Positions 52,738 through 60,704 of a stretch of DNA of 64,000 bases are shown one piece after another; positions within the stretch are counted from its first letter, which is position 1; the number at the start of each line of letters is the position of its first letter. Under the pieces are notes generated by a model. That model saw only the letters and a list, made by a program, of their open reading frames with translations, searched no databases and had not been told where the DNA came from. The position numbers were made by a program, and so were the translations under genes. Source of the stretch: RZZS01 sp964498755 (GTDB lineage Bacteria > Pseudomonadota > Alphaproteobacteria > Micavibrionales > Micavibrionaceae); contig CAZCIB010000001.1 of the NCBI GenBank assembly GCA_964498755.1, positions 1 through 64,000 of the forward strand, written 5' to 3'.

Positions 52738-53634
52738 TCAACTCTTACGTTCCAGTTTCACTTCATTCATATAGTGTTCGCGGTCATTCTCGCGAAGGAT
52801 CATCGTGCCGGGGGAGACGGGCTCGTATACTTCCTTCACAAGCGCGTTTTCCCGGAAGCCGTTGATAAGATGTATGCGCCGCACGCCGGAATCCAGAGCG
52901 CGCAGACAGTTCTCCAGCTTGACGCGCATGCCGCCCGTTGCCGTGCCGTCTTTTATCAGGTCTTCGATATCCTTGTCCGTAATCGCGCTGAGGACTTTCC
53001 CGTCTTTTTCCACGCCGTCGACGTCGGAGAGGAAAATCAGTTTGTGCGCTTCCGAACCGCCCGCGAGTTCCGTTGCGATCGTGTCGGCGTTGATATTGCA
53101 AAGCCGCCCTTCGTTTGTGAGCGCAAGACAGGCGCAGGCAATGAAATTCGTCGATTTGAACAGCCGCATAACGGGGCGCGGGAAAACGTCGTGAATATCC
53201 CCGACCAGGCCGAAATCGACGCCGTCCTGCGGCGGGCGCAGGCTGACGTCCATCCATGGCGCGGGAACCGCATTGAGCGATACGCCCTCAAGGTTTATTT
53301 GCGACATTGTTTCTAATAGAGGCAATGAAAGCTGGCCGCCCAGCACGTCGCGCATGGCGTTTAACGTGGCCTCGTCCGTAATCCGGCGGCCGTTATGCTT
53401 TTTGATTTCAATGCCGCGGGATTTCAGCGCGTCATCCGTCGCCGCGCCGCCGCCGTAGATCAGCAGCACGTTGGTGCCGTTCCCGGTAATTTCCTTTATA
53501 TCGCGCAGGATGTTTTCCCGCGCTTTCCTGTCGGATATCAGACGCCCGCCGGCCTTGATCACGAAAAGGTTATCCTTGAACCGGCTGCGGTAAAAGGCGT
53601 CCATCACGAATTGCGGAAGCTGGTTTTGAGTCAT
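52738..53634 (-). CDS. argB: Acetylglutamate kinase-like amino acid kinase
   Basis: An amino acid kinase of 298 residues, most likely the N-acetylglutamate kinase of arginine synthesis given its place between argD and argC. The Gly-rich loops are FVIKAGGRLISD (usually KxGG) and LLIYGGGAATDD. The second differs from the typical VHGGGPQI. Further blocks are LTNEGRLCNINADTIATEL, KLIFLSDVDGVEKDG and GGMRVKLENCLRAL, all of NAGK type. It is therefore an atypical NAGK, and another amino acid kinase role cannot be excluded. No argJ or argA is in the window. Confidence 0.82.
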   Translation of the reverse strand: MTQNQLPQFVMDAFYRSRFKDNLFVIKAGGRLISDRKARENILRDIKEITGNGTNVLLIYGGGAATDDALKSRGIEIKKHNGRRITDEATLNAMRDVLGGQLSLPLLETMSQINLEGVSLNAVPAPWMDVSLRPPQDGVDFGLVGDIHDVFPRPVMRLFKSTNFIACACLALTNEGRLCNINADTIATELAGGSEAHKLIFLSDVDGVEKDGKVLSAITDKDIEDLIKDGTATGGMRVKLENCLRALDSGVRRIHLINGFRENALVKEVYEPVSPGTMILRENDREHYMNEVKLERKS

Positions 53635-53656
53635 TTTTTATATTCCAACATAGCTT

Positions 53657-53735
53657 CGTCATTCCGGCGAAAGCCGGAATCCATAGGGAGTTTAACTGAT
53701 TCACTATGGATCCCGTTTTTCAACGGGATGACGGT
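53657..53735. repeat. Family A paired palindrome, left of the GIY-YIG gene
   Basis: cgtcattccggcgaaagccg-gaatccat on the left and ctatggatcccgtttttcaa-cgggatgacg on the right. It is an inverted copy of the element at 54059-54141, so the two flank the nuclease gene symmetrically. Confidence 0.88.
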
Positions 53736-53742
53736 AAGGCGT

Positions 53743-54036
53743 TTAAAACAACGTTTCATATAAATCCCGCCAGTCCGGGTTGCTCTGTTCGATCAGTCCG
53801 AGTTTCCATTGTCGTTTCCATTCCTTGATTTGTTTTTCGCGCGTGATAGCGCTTTCGGCGTTTTCATGTACTTCATACCAGACAAGCAGCTTGCAATTGT
53901 ATTGTTTCGTAAAGCCGTCGGCCAGTCCTTCTTTATGTTCGTAAACGCGTTTCGGCAAGTTCGACGTTACGCCTGTATAGAGTGTCCCGTAGCGTTTGCT
54001 TGTCATGATGTAAACGCAGAACTGTTTTTTTTGCAT
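53743..54036 (-). CDS. GIY-YIG nuclease family protein (UPF0213/YhbQ type)
   Basis: A small stand-alone GIY-YIG domain of 97 residues. The hallmark strands are CVYIMTSKRYGTLYTGVT (VYI and YTG), followed by NLPKRVYEHKEG with the conserved Arg, and a Glu in ITREKQIKEWKR. The start ATG 54036 fits the family. An upstream ATG at 54066 lies within the flanking repeat. The gene is inserted between argB and argC and is enclosed by two inverted copies of the family A palindrome, eight bases after its stop and about 20 bases before its start. That arrangement suggests a link between nuclease and repeat. Confidence 0.88.
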   Translation of the reverse strand: MQKKQFCVYIMTSKRYGTLYTGVTSNLPKRVYEHKEGLADGFTKQYNCKLLVWYEVHENAESAITREKQIKEWKRQWKLGLIEQSNPDWRDLYETLF

Positions 54037-54058
54037 TTTTAATGTTTCTTTTTTCTCC

Positions 54059-54141
54059 AGCGTCATCCCGGTGTAAACCGGGATCCATTTTGGCTCTCAA
54101 TTTACTCAGTATGGATTCCGGCTTTCGCCGGAATGACGAGT
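54059..54141. repeat. Family A paired palindrome, right of the GIY-YIG gene
   Basis: cgtcatcccggtgtaaaccg-ggatccat and gtatggattccggctttcgc-cggaatgacg. Its reverse complement matches the element at 53657-53735 in the outer hairpins, including the cgaaagccggaat arm. Confidence 0.88.
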
Positions 54142-54151
54142 GAGGTGATGT

Positions 54152-55156
54152 TTAAGGATAAAGAGGCGACAGAGTCATCAACCCCTCTCCCTCATCAACC
54201 CCGAACATCAAATTCATATTCTGCACGGCTGTGCCGGACGCGCCTTTCATGAGGTTGTCAATCACGCCCTGCGCGATCATGGACCGGTCATCGTGGCCCT
54301 GACGGAAAGACAGATCAGCGAAGTTCGATCCTGTAACGTCCGCAAGCGCGGGCGCATCCTTGATCCGGATAAAGGGCTGACCTTCATAAATTTTATGGGG
54401 CTCAGGCTGCGCATGGTTCAGCGCGACAAAGGCGGTGGCGAAGATGCCGCGCACGAACGGCCCCGAGGTCGGAACGAAGTTCAGCCTTGCCGCCTTCATG
54501 TCGAGCGTTTGCAAAATCTCCGGCATATGGCGGTGGGCGTTGACGCCGTAGCTTTTCATGTTATGCGCGCGTACCGGGTGATGCCCGCCCTCCGACGGGG
54601 TTTTCCCAAGCCCCGAAGAGCCCGTCACCGCCATGACGTTCGCGGCCTTGATGTTCGCGCGGAACGGGTAAAGAAGAAGCTGCGTTAACAGGGCGAAACA
54701 GCCCGGATTGGCGACGTTTTCCGCGCCTTTAGTATTGTCGCGGTAAATTTCGGGAAGGCCGTAAGTAAATTCTTTCAACAGTTCCGGGCAGGGGTGATCA
54801 AGACCATAGGTTTCTTTGTAAACAGATGCATCCTTGAGCCGGAAATCTGCGGACAGGTCGATGATTTTGCACTGGCCGATGATGTCCGGGATGATTTCCG
54901 CAGTCGCTTTATGCGGCAGGCACAGAAAAACAACATCGCTATTTGCGGCAACTTCGCTATGCGGGGCGTTCGTGACCGCGTAATCGTACCCGGCCAGATG
55001 CGGCGCGAGCTCGCCGATGGGCGTTTCGCCCTCCACTGACCGCGCGGTCAGGTACGCGATCTCCACAAACGGATGCGCGATCAGGAGTCTTAGCAATTCG
55101 AGGCCGGTATAGCCGCCTACGCCGATAATCGACGCCCTGATGTTTCCTTTGTCCAT
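54152..55156 (-). CDS. argC: N-acetyl-gamma-glutamyl-phosphate reductase
   Basis: It reduces N-acetylglutamyl phosphate to the semialdehyde with NADPH. The 334-residue protein has the dinucleotide site IIGVGGYTGLELLRLL, the catalytic Cys in NVANPGCFALLTQL, and later HRHMPEI and FVRGIFAT. Length and order match type 1 ArgC. The start lies 40 bases inside the upstream P-loop gene, so the two are translationally coupled. The GIY-YIG gene and its repeats separate it from argB. Confidence 0.96.
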   Translation of the reverse strand: MDKGNIRASIIGVGGYTGLELLRLLIAHPFVEIAYLTARSVEGETPIGELAPHLAGYDYAVTNAPHSEVAANSDVVFLCLPHKATAEIIPDIIGQCKIIDLSADFRLKDASVYKETYGLDHPCPELLKEFTYGLPEIYRDNTKGAENVANPGCFALLTQLLLYPFRANIKAANVMAVTGSSGLGKTPSEGGHHPVRAHNMKSYGVNAHRHMPEILQTLDMKAARLNFVPTSGPFVRGIFATAFVALNHAQPEPHKIYEGQPFIRIKDAPALADVTGSNFADLSFRQGHDDRSMIAQGVIDNLMKGASGTAVQNMNLMFGVDEGEGLMTLSPLYP

Positions 55157-56178
55157 TTTCCGATCACCACGTCCAGCCAGTCATTGGTGGGGTTGAAAGC
55201 ATTATAGGTCACAAGGTTTGTCGCTTCGCGCACAAGCTCCTGCCCCACGGAATTATCCGTCACGGGTCCCGCGATAATATCCAAAGGTACGCCAAGGGCC
55301 TGGCACTCCTCATGCAGCTTGACCGCGCCGACGGGGTCGCCCGCGCAGCCGATATGCAGGTATACGTTGCCGCGGATGTCCGCGTCGCTCAGGATTTCGC
55401 GTACGCCGTAACGGCCCATGACGCCGTCGCCGAATTCAATCATAATCGCGTCGGGATTTGATTGGCTTAGATGATTGATCGCCCCGCGCGCGATTTTTTT
55501 AACGAGCTCCGCGTCGATATTCGCGGTCGAGGTAATCCCTGCGTCGACGAAGGACACAGCCTCGCGCACGCCGTAATCCATCATTTTATAGATATCGCGC
55601 TGCATGCCGACGCCCGTGAGCTTGGTCCCGGCGAGCTTCATGCCGAGCCGGGTGAGCGTCTTTGTCATTTCCGCCGCGACGGTCGTTTTGCCGGAATCCA
55701 TGCTCGTTCCGGTCGTAATAATCAGGGGCGTGGAGGCAGTGAGCGCGTTTTCCGGTTTGAAAAGGACCGCGTCGCCGATATTGAGCGGCTTGCCGTTCCG
55801 CGCGACCGCGCCAAGGATTTTGATCCGCAAAGGCTCGCCGACTTCGTGTTTATTCGCGCTTGTGCACTCGCCCGACACGCCGCCGAGATTAAGAAGATGC
55901 AGCGCGTCGCCGGGCCTGAGTTTTTTCGGCAGACGCCCGACAAAGCCTTTCAGGGCCATGCGCTCGCCCAGCGCGACGACGATGCGGTCGCCGCGTTTGA
56001 GTTTGGACATCCGGCCCGAAGGCAGTTCCAGCTCGTTGTATATCTTTTTATCGTCCAGGACCTCGGCGGCGAAAACGTCGCCCATCGCTACGCCCGTATC
56101 TTCCAAGAGCTCAATCTCATGACCGAGATTGAGGTTCTTCGTGACCGAGCCGATTTTGTCCACTGTAACGGTTTTCAT
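55117..56178 (-). CDS. P-loop protein of unknown function coupled to argC
   Basis: A 353-residue protein. The N-terminal third is beta-rich (AAEVLDDKKIYNELELPSG, RGDRIVVALGERMALKGFVG). The rest is a P-loop NTPase-like domain with TGTSMDSGKTTVAAEMTKTL (residues about 165-185), KLTGVGMQRDIYKMMDYGV and a conserved IMIEFGDGVMGRYG. It recalls DUF1611-type NTPases, but I am not certain of the family. Its end overlaps argC by 40 bases, so a link to arginine or to a related N-acyl amino acid pathway is likely. Ligand and reaction are unknown. Confidence 0.65.
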   Translation of the reverse strand: MKTVTVDKIGSVTKNLNLGHEIELLEDTGVAMGDVFAAEVLDDKKIYNELELPSGRMSKLKRGDRIVVALGERMALKGFVGRLPKKLRPGDALHLLNLGGVSGECTSANKHEVGEPLRIKILGAVARNGKPLNIGDAVLFKPENALTASTPLIITTGTSMDSGKTTVAAEMTKTLTRLGMKLAGTKLTGVGMQRDIYKMMDYGVREAVSFVDAGITSTANIDAELVKKIARGAINHLSQSNPDAIMIEFGDGVMGRYGVREILSDADIRGNVYLHIGCAGDPVGAVKLHEECQALGVPLDIIAGPVTDNSVGQELVREATNLVTYNAFNPTNDWLDVVIGKWTKETSGRRLSA

Positions 56179-56236
56179 AGCCCGCTAACAGTAGCGGGAA
56201 GGCATGGGAGAATGCAAGAGCGGGCGGTTGTTATTG

Positions 56237-56497
56237 TCAGGACTTCTGCCGCGCCACGTATTCATCAACGAGGGCGCGGATCATGCGCTGGTAGGGTACG
56301 CCCGCTTTTTCGGCTTCCTTCTTGAAAAAATCAAGGCTGCGGCGGCTGAGGGCCAGCGTGACTTTCTGCGTGTCTTCTTTGAGGACGAGCTGGTCCGGCG
56401 GCGGCAGAAAATCCGCCACGACATAGGCGTGGTCGCTCGGGCCGTCTCCCTTGTCGTCCGTATAACCGTCTTCGTCCCATTCAATGCGCTTGCTCAT
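56237..56497 (-). CDS. brnA: BrnA-type antitoxin, first TA pair
   Basis: An 86-residue protein with an acidic N-terminal half and a C-terminal ribbon-helix-helix-like region (KVTLALSRRSLDFFKKEAEK, then YQRMIRALVDEYVARQ). It fits antitoxins of BrnT toxins, which bind the operator DNA and the toxin. Its start overlaps the toxin gene by 17 bases, with the toxin first, as usual for brnTA. It lies between the P-loop gene and the M20 hydrolase gene. Confidence 0.8.
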   Translation of the reverse strand: MSKRIEWDEDGYTDDKGDGPSDHAYVVADFLPPPDQLVLKEDTQKVTLALSRRSLDFFKKEAEKAGVPYQRMIRALVDEYVARQKS

Positions 56498-56756
56498 AGT
56501 ATTTCCTCCACTTGCGCCAGTATCCCGCGCCGATAATCCGAACGGATTGCTCTCTCATGGTAAAGCGTACCGTCATGATCTTTTCTTCCACGCGTCCCAC
56601 GCAATACCATCTGTCTTCCTTATCGCTGTGTTCCGGATCAAAAACAATCCTGCGGGCCGGATCGTCAAAAGCCAGAACAGCCTCATCGAAAGCAACGCCG
56701 TGCTTTTCAATATTGGCGGCATTCTTCTCATCATCCCATTCAAAGGTTACAGTCAT
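56481..56756 (-). CDS. brnT: BrnT-type toxin, first TA pair
   Basis: A 91-residue protein of the BrnT family, a RelE-fold ribonuclease that stops translation. The N-terminus TFEWDDEKNAANIEKHGVAF is the family hallmark, followed by EAVLAFDDPARRIVFDP, GRVEEKIMTVRFTMR and VRIIGAGYWRKWRKYYE. The usual catalytic basic and acidic positions appear to be present. The last Arg-x-Ile-x-Ala-R run is changed to RIIGAGYWRK, which may alter activity. Confidence 0.88.
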   Translation of the reverse strand: MTVTFEWDDEKNAANIEKHGVAFDEAVLAFDDPARRIVFDPEHSDKEDRWYCVGRVEEKIMTVRFTMREQSVRIIGAGYWRKWRKYYEQAH

Positions 56757-56813
56757 AGCGTATCACATGCGCAAGAGTATGGCAATAAATATGGGTAAAA
56801 ATATGTATATGGG

Positions 56814-57995
56814 CTAGCCTAAAGCTTTCTCTACCAGCTTTACCCAGTATTCGACGCCGAGCGGGATGATCGAGTCGTTGAAATCGTAGCCCGGGTGGTG
56901 GCAGCTCTGCGAATGCGGGCTGTCGGGATCGGACTCCCCTTGTCCCATCCAGATATAGCAGGCCGGGATTTGCCGCGCCATATAGCAGAAATCCTCGCCG
57001 CCCATGCAGGGGTCTATTTCGGTGAGGGTGTTTTCTTCTCCTGCGACTTCACGCGCGACTTCGGTACAAAGGGCGGTTTGCCCGGGATCGTTAATCGTCG
57101 CGTCATAGCCGCGGCGGTATTCGTAATTGACGCTGGCGCCCATCGCTTCGGCGATGCCTTTTGCGACTTCGCCGATACGCCGCTCCAGCATATCGCGGGT
57201 TTCAGGTTTAAAGCTGCGCACCGAGCCGTTAAGTTCAACTTTATCGCCAATGACGTTGAGCGCGCCCGTGCCGCCGCTGATATTCGCCGTCGTGATGACC
57301 GCAGAGTCCAGCGGATCGACGCTGCGCGAGACAAGCGTTTGCAACGCGAGGATAATCTGAGCGGCGACTGGAACGGGGTCGATCGCGTTATGCGGAATTG
57401 CGGCGTGACCGCCTTTGCCGTGAATAGTGATTTCAAAAAAGTCGGAGGCCGCCATCATTGCGCCTGCGCGGACGGCGATTTGTCCTTTCGGCAGGTATGG
57501 CCAGTTGTGCAGCCCGTAAACCGCGTCCATCGGGTATTTCTCGAACAGGCCTTCCTGAATCATCCGGAGCGCGCCTGCGTCGCCTTCCTCGGCGGGCTGG
57601 AAGATCAGGTGAACTTTGCCGTTAAAGTTCCTGTTTTCGTTTAAATACTTTGCCGCGCCGAGGAGCATCGCCGTATGCCCGTCATGACCGCAGCCATGCA
57701 TCTTGCCGGGAATTTTCGAGCTCCATGGCTGTCCCGACGCCTCAATAATATCGAGCGCGTCCATATCGGCGCGCAGGCCGATGACTTTGCCGGAATCGGT
57801 TTTTTCGCCTTCAATCGTGGCGACTATGCCGGTGACGGCGATGCCGCGCTCGAACGGAATGCCCCATTCGGTCAGGCGCTCGGCCACGAGATTGCTGGCG
57901 AACTCTTCTTCATATGAGGTCTGCGGGTTTTCATGCATCGCGCGCCGGTCGGCTGCGATGGATTCTGTCAGGTCGTAGATGCTGTTTCTTGGCAT
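56814..57995 (-). CDS. M20 family amidohydrolase (hippurate hydrolase-like)
   Basis: A metal-dependent amidohydrolase of 393 residues in the M20D group, which removes acyl groups from amino acids. Metal-binding regions are IGLRADMDALDI, KMHGCGHDGHTAMLLG, and PAEEGDAGALRM; the final His lies in the C-terminal part near SCHHPGYDF. MPRNSIYDLT at ATG 57995 is preferred over the upstream ATG 58037. Since the neighbours make arginine through N-acetylated intermediates and no argE or argJ is visible, it might deacetylate acetylornithine; the sequence by itself suggests the broader HipO-like group. Confidence 0.85.
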   Translation of the reverse strand: MPRNSIYDLTESIAADRRAMHENPQTSYEEEFASNLVAERLTEWGIPFERGIAVTGIVATIEGEKTDSGKVIGLRADMDALDIIEASGQPWSSKIPGKMHGCGHDGHTAMLLGAAKYLNENRNFNGKVHLIFQPAEEGDAGALRMIQEGLFEKYPMDAVYGLHNWPYLPKGQIAVRAGAMMAASDFFEITIHGKGGHAAIPHNAIDPVPVAAQIILALQTLVSRSVDPLDSAVITTANISGGTGALNVIGDKVELNGSVRSFKPETRDMLERRIGEVAKGIAEAMGASVNYEYRRGYDATINDPGQTALCTEVAREVAGEENTLTEIDPCMGGEDFCYMARQIPACYIWMGQGESDPDSPHSQSCHHPGYDFNDSIIPLGVEYWVKLVEKALG

Positions 57996-58070
57996 GCGCT
58001 CACATTCGCACAGCCTTGAGACGCGCCGCAAGTCCAAAATAGTGAATATGAGCGCATCACGCCAGAGGGG

Positions 58071-58919
58071 CTAGGCGGACTCGCAAGACAGCGCGTTAGC
58101 GGCGCGGAATTGCGCGGACCGTATTACGCGGCCGCCTCTCACAGGAAAATCTCCGCCCGCGATTTGGTTCAGCTCGTTTCGGTCAAGATTCATTCTCTCC
58201 AGAGCTTGCTCTAAATTAAAAGAGATATTTTTGCCGCTTGCCCTGTGATTAAACCCGCTCGCTTCGGCTTGCAAAAGCCTTTGCGCGCATGTCGAAACGG
58301 TTTGCGACGTCGCGATCAGCCAGTCTGTAGGGTTTCCCTTATTTTCCTTGGCGATGCCGGCATTACATGCCGTGTGCAAAACGTTTACAAGACCTGCATC
58401 CTTTACGTCTTCATAGCCGAGGCCTCTATATGCGCTCATGGATTCCTTATTTTGCGGCATAATCTCTGTGACGACGGGCAATGCGCCCTGTTCGTCCATG
58501 AACGCCTTGAGCGTTGCGGCAGCAATGATGATGGAACCTGTCCCGCTGTTGAGGGCGGAGAGGGACGTGCCGACCTCGCGGAAGCTGTCCACGGATGGCG
58601 CGCTTGCGTATGTTCTGACTGCCGGATCCGTGATGCGGTAAGCGCACGTGATCGCGCGCGCGTCGCTGTTCTCGTCGACGAGCATCGCGAAGGCGCCATT
58701 TTCGAGGTGCGGGTCATGCACGTGAGACTCTCTTTTGACGACCCATGAAGTCGGATCGATAATGCGTTTTACGTCCGGGTCCAGAATGCGCTGGATGCGG
58801 CCACGGTCCGCTGCCGACGAAAACGCCAAAGACAATCGACCTGGTACGGGAAGACCGTCCGGGGCCGCGGCAAGCCGACTAGATGGAGCGGCGGTCATCG
58901 CAGAGCTCGAAATTTGCAT
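58071..58919 (-). CDS. GNAT-like acyltransferase-fold protein, unknown
   Basis: A 282-residue protein. The middle part resembles a GNAT fold: a strand with GAFAMLVDENSDARAIT, a helix after GSIIIAAATLKAFMDEQG, and then VVTEIMPQNKESMSAYRGLG, where Ser-Ala-Tyr-Arg-x-Leu-Gly-Tyr is a typical motif B end. The acetyl-CoA loop (Q/RxxGxG/A) is not obvious. The N-terminus is Ser/Ala-rich and the C-terminal 80 residues are a helical extension. ATG 58919 is used since GAGG lies eight bases before it. No partner gene is adjacent. Confidence 0.6.
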   Translation of the reverse strand: MQISSSAMTAAPSSRLAAAPDGLPVPGRLSLAFSSAADRGRIQRILDPDVKRIIDPTSWVVKRESHVHDPHLENGAFAMLVDENSDARAITCAYRITDPAVRTYASAPSVDSFREVGTSLSALNSGTGSIIIAAATLKAFMDEQGALPVVTEIMPQNKESMSAYRGLGYEDVKDAGLVNVLHTACNAGIAKENKGNPTDWLIATSQTVSTCAQRLLQAEASGFNHRASGKNISFNLEQALERMNLDRNELNQIAGGDFPVRGGRVIRSAQFRAANALSCESA

Positions 58920-59053
58920 AAACACAACCTCTTTTAGATACGCAGTTACCTGTCACATGACTGGTATGCAATAAGCGCATGGCAAATTTCAAGCAGAATC
59001 TTGGGTCCATCTTTTATATGGGCAAACGTTTCCCGGGTTTTACGGAAGAGCAA

Positions 59054-60079
59054 TCAGAGTTTCGTCTTTCTCGGATCGAACGCGTCGCGCACGGCCTCGC
59101 CGATAAACGTCAGCAGTGTCAACATAAAGGCGAGCGATAAAAAAGCCGTGATGCCGAGCCACGGTGCGTTGAGGTTGTTTTTGCCCTGCGCGAGCATTTC
59201 ACCGAGAGAAGGGCTGCCCGGCGGCATGCCGAGGCCAAGAAAATCAAGCGATGTCAGCGCCGTGATCGAGCCTGTCAGGATAAAAGGCATGAGCGTTAAT
59301 GTCGCCACCATCGCGTTGGGGAGAACATGCCGCCACATGATGGTGAGGTTCGACACGCCAAGCGCGCCCGCTGCGCGGACATAGTCGAAGTTTCTGGTTC
59401 TTAAAAATTCCGCGCGGACGACGTCGACAAGAGATACCCATGAAAACAGCAGGAGGATCAGAAGCAACGTCCAGAATCCCGGAATGAACAGAGAGGAAAA
59501 GATAATCAGGATGTAGAGCGAGGGCAGGGAGGTCCAGACCTCGATAACGCGCTGCATGAACAGATCCAGCCTGCCGCCGTAATAGCCCTGAAACGCGCCC
59601 GCCGCCACGCCGATGACGGAACTGGCGAGCGTTAGCGCAAGTCCGAACAGAACCGATATGCGAAATCCGTAAATCACGCGCGCGGCGACGTCGCGGCCCT
59701 GATCGTCGGTGCCGAAAATATTGTCTCCCGTTGGCGGGGAGGGCGCGGGCTGCGGCAGCTCATAATTAATCGTGTCATAAGAATAGCGGACCGGCGGCCA
59801 GAGAATCCAGCCCTCCGCCTCTATTAACTCTTTCACGAAGGGGTCGCGGTAATCGGCTTCGGTCTCGAAATCTCCGCCGAACGCCGTTTCGGGGTAAGAG
59901 ACAAAGACGGGGAAATACAGGCTGTCCTGATAGCTGACCAGCAGCGGCTTGTCGTTGGCGATAAACTCCGCGCCAAGGCAGAGGATGAACAGCGCCAGAA
60001 AAATCCAGAAACTCCAGTAGCCGCGCTTGTTCGCGCGGAATTGCTGAAGACGCCGGGCTGTGATGGGGGAGAGAGTCAT
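59054..60079 (-). CDS. yejE: ABC transporter permease (YejE-like)
   Basis: An inner-membrane permease of a peptide/microcin C-type importer (341 residues). An N-terminal helix (FWIFLALFILCLGAEFIAN) is followed by a large periplasmic part (about residues 40-130), typical of YejE. Five more helices and the loop EFLRTRNFDYVRAAGALGVS, which contacts the ATPase, follow. It ends FDPRKTKL. ATG 60079 is used; a GTG six bases upstream is possible. In the usual order yejB directly precedes yejE, but here a BrnT/BrnA pair lies between them. Confidence 0.92.
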   Translation of the reverse strand: MTLSPITARRLQQFRANKRGYWSFWIFLALFILCLGAEFIANDKPLLVSYQDSLYFPVFVSYPETAFGGDFETEADYRDPFVKELIEAEGWILWPPVRYSYDTINYELPQPAPSPPTGDNIFGTDDQGRDVAARVIYGFRISVLFGLALTLASSVIGVAAGAFQGYYGGRLDLFMQRVIEVWTSLPSLYILIIFSSLFIPGFWTLLLILLLFSWVSLVDVVRAEFLRTRNFDYVRAAGALGVSNLTIMWRHVLPNAMVATLTLMPFILTGSITALTSLDFLGLGMPPGSPSLGEMLAQGKNNLNAPWLGITAFLSLAFMLTLLTFIGEAVRDAFDPRKTKL

Positions 60080-60124
60080 GTTCACTTTTTAATGCAAATA
60101 CCTTGGGGCGTAGGGGCGGGATTT

Positions 60125-60427
60125 TCACTTGTGCGCGTCCATATACGCGCGCAGGACGGCGTTCATGCGGGTCTGATAGCCTTTGCCCTGCTTGCGGAAC
60201 CATTCAAGAATATCTCCGTCGACGCGCAGGGAGATTTTTTCCTTCTCCCAGGGAAAATGGGTCATTGTGGTTGACCAGTCGGTTTCAAAGTCGGCGTCGG
60301 GGTCAGAGGCAATTCTCGCCTCCAGTTCCTCTTCCGTCATGTTTTCAAGCGCTTCCCAGTTGCTCTGGTCTTCCATCTGTTGCAGTTCTTCAAGGGTATA
60401 CTGCCTGATATCTTCTTTTTTCTCCAT
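60125..60427 (-). CDS. brnA: BrnA-type antitoxin, second TA pair
   Basis: A 100-residue protein with an acidic N-terminal half (TLEELQQMEDQSNWEALENM) and a C-terminal BrnA region, KEKISLRVDGDILEWFRKQG followed by YQTRMNAVLRAYMDAH. This is the classical BrnA antitoxin end. Its start overlaps the toxin gene by 38 bases. It lies 45 bases upstream of yejE, and the pair thus interrupts the yejB-yejE order. Confidence 0.92.
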   Translation of the reverse strand: MEKKEDIRQYTLEELQQMEDQSNWEALENMTEEELEARIASDPDADFETDWSTTMTHFPWEKEKISLRVDGDILEWFRKQGKGYQTRMNAVLRAYMDAHK

Positions 60428-60659
60428 CGCGTGCGCTCCTCAATGAAATAAATCTTACTTTTTCTCTTCGTTGCGTCCAGATCAACGTAACCGTTTTGCC
60501 GTCAATCTCTCCGGTCGTTTTGTAACGCGCTTCATCATTGCGGAAAGAAGCCGTTGTTATCTGAGGTCTGCCGTCGAATAAATCCGCGCCGCGTTTAAAA
60601 TCAAGCTCGTGCTTGATAAGGTTGCTCCGGCGTTTGTATTCGTCCCATTCAAATATCAT
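60390..60659 (-). CDS. brnT: BrnT-type toxin, second TA pair
   Basis: An 89-residue BrnT toxin: MIFEWDEYKRRSNLIKHELD at the N-terminus, then GKTVTLIWTQRREKVRFISL and RSARDGEKRRYQ at the end. The Arg-x-Ile/Ser-x-Arg and terminal Glu-Arg-Arg-Tyr residues fit the RNase site of the family. It is complete and likely active. It begins 45 bases after the yejB stop. It is closer to the canonical BrnT than the one at 56481-56756. Confidence 0.94.
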   Translation of the reverse strand: MIFEWDEYKRRSNLIKHELDFKRGADLFDGRPQITTASFRNDEARYKTTGEIDGKTVTLIWTQRREKVRFISLRSARDGEKRRYQAVYP

Positions 60660-60704
60660 TGTAGTGCGTCCTGAAGTGTTTGTCCATACATTTGTCCATA
60701 CAAA

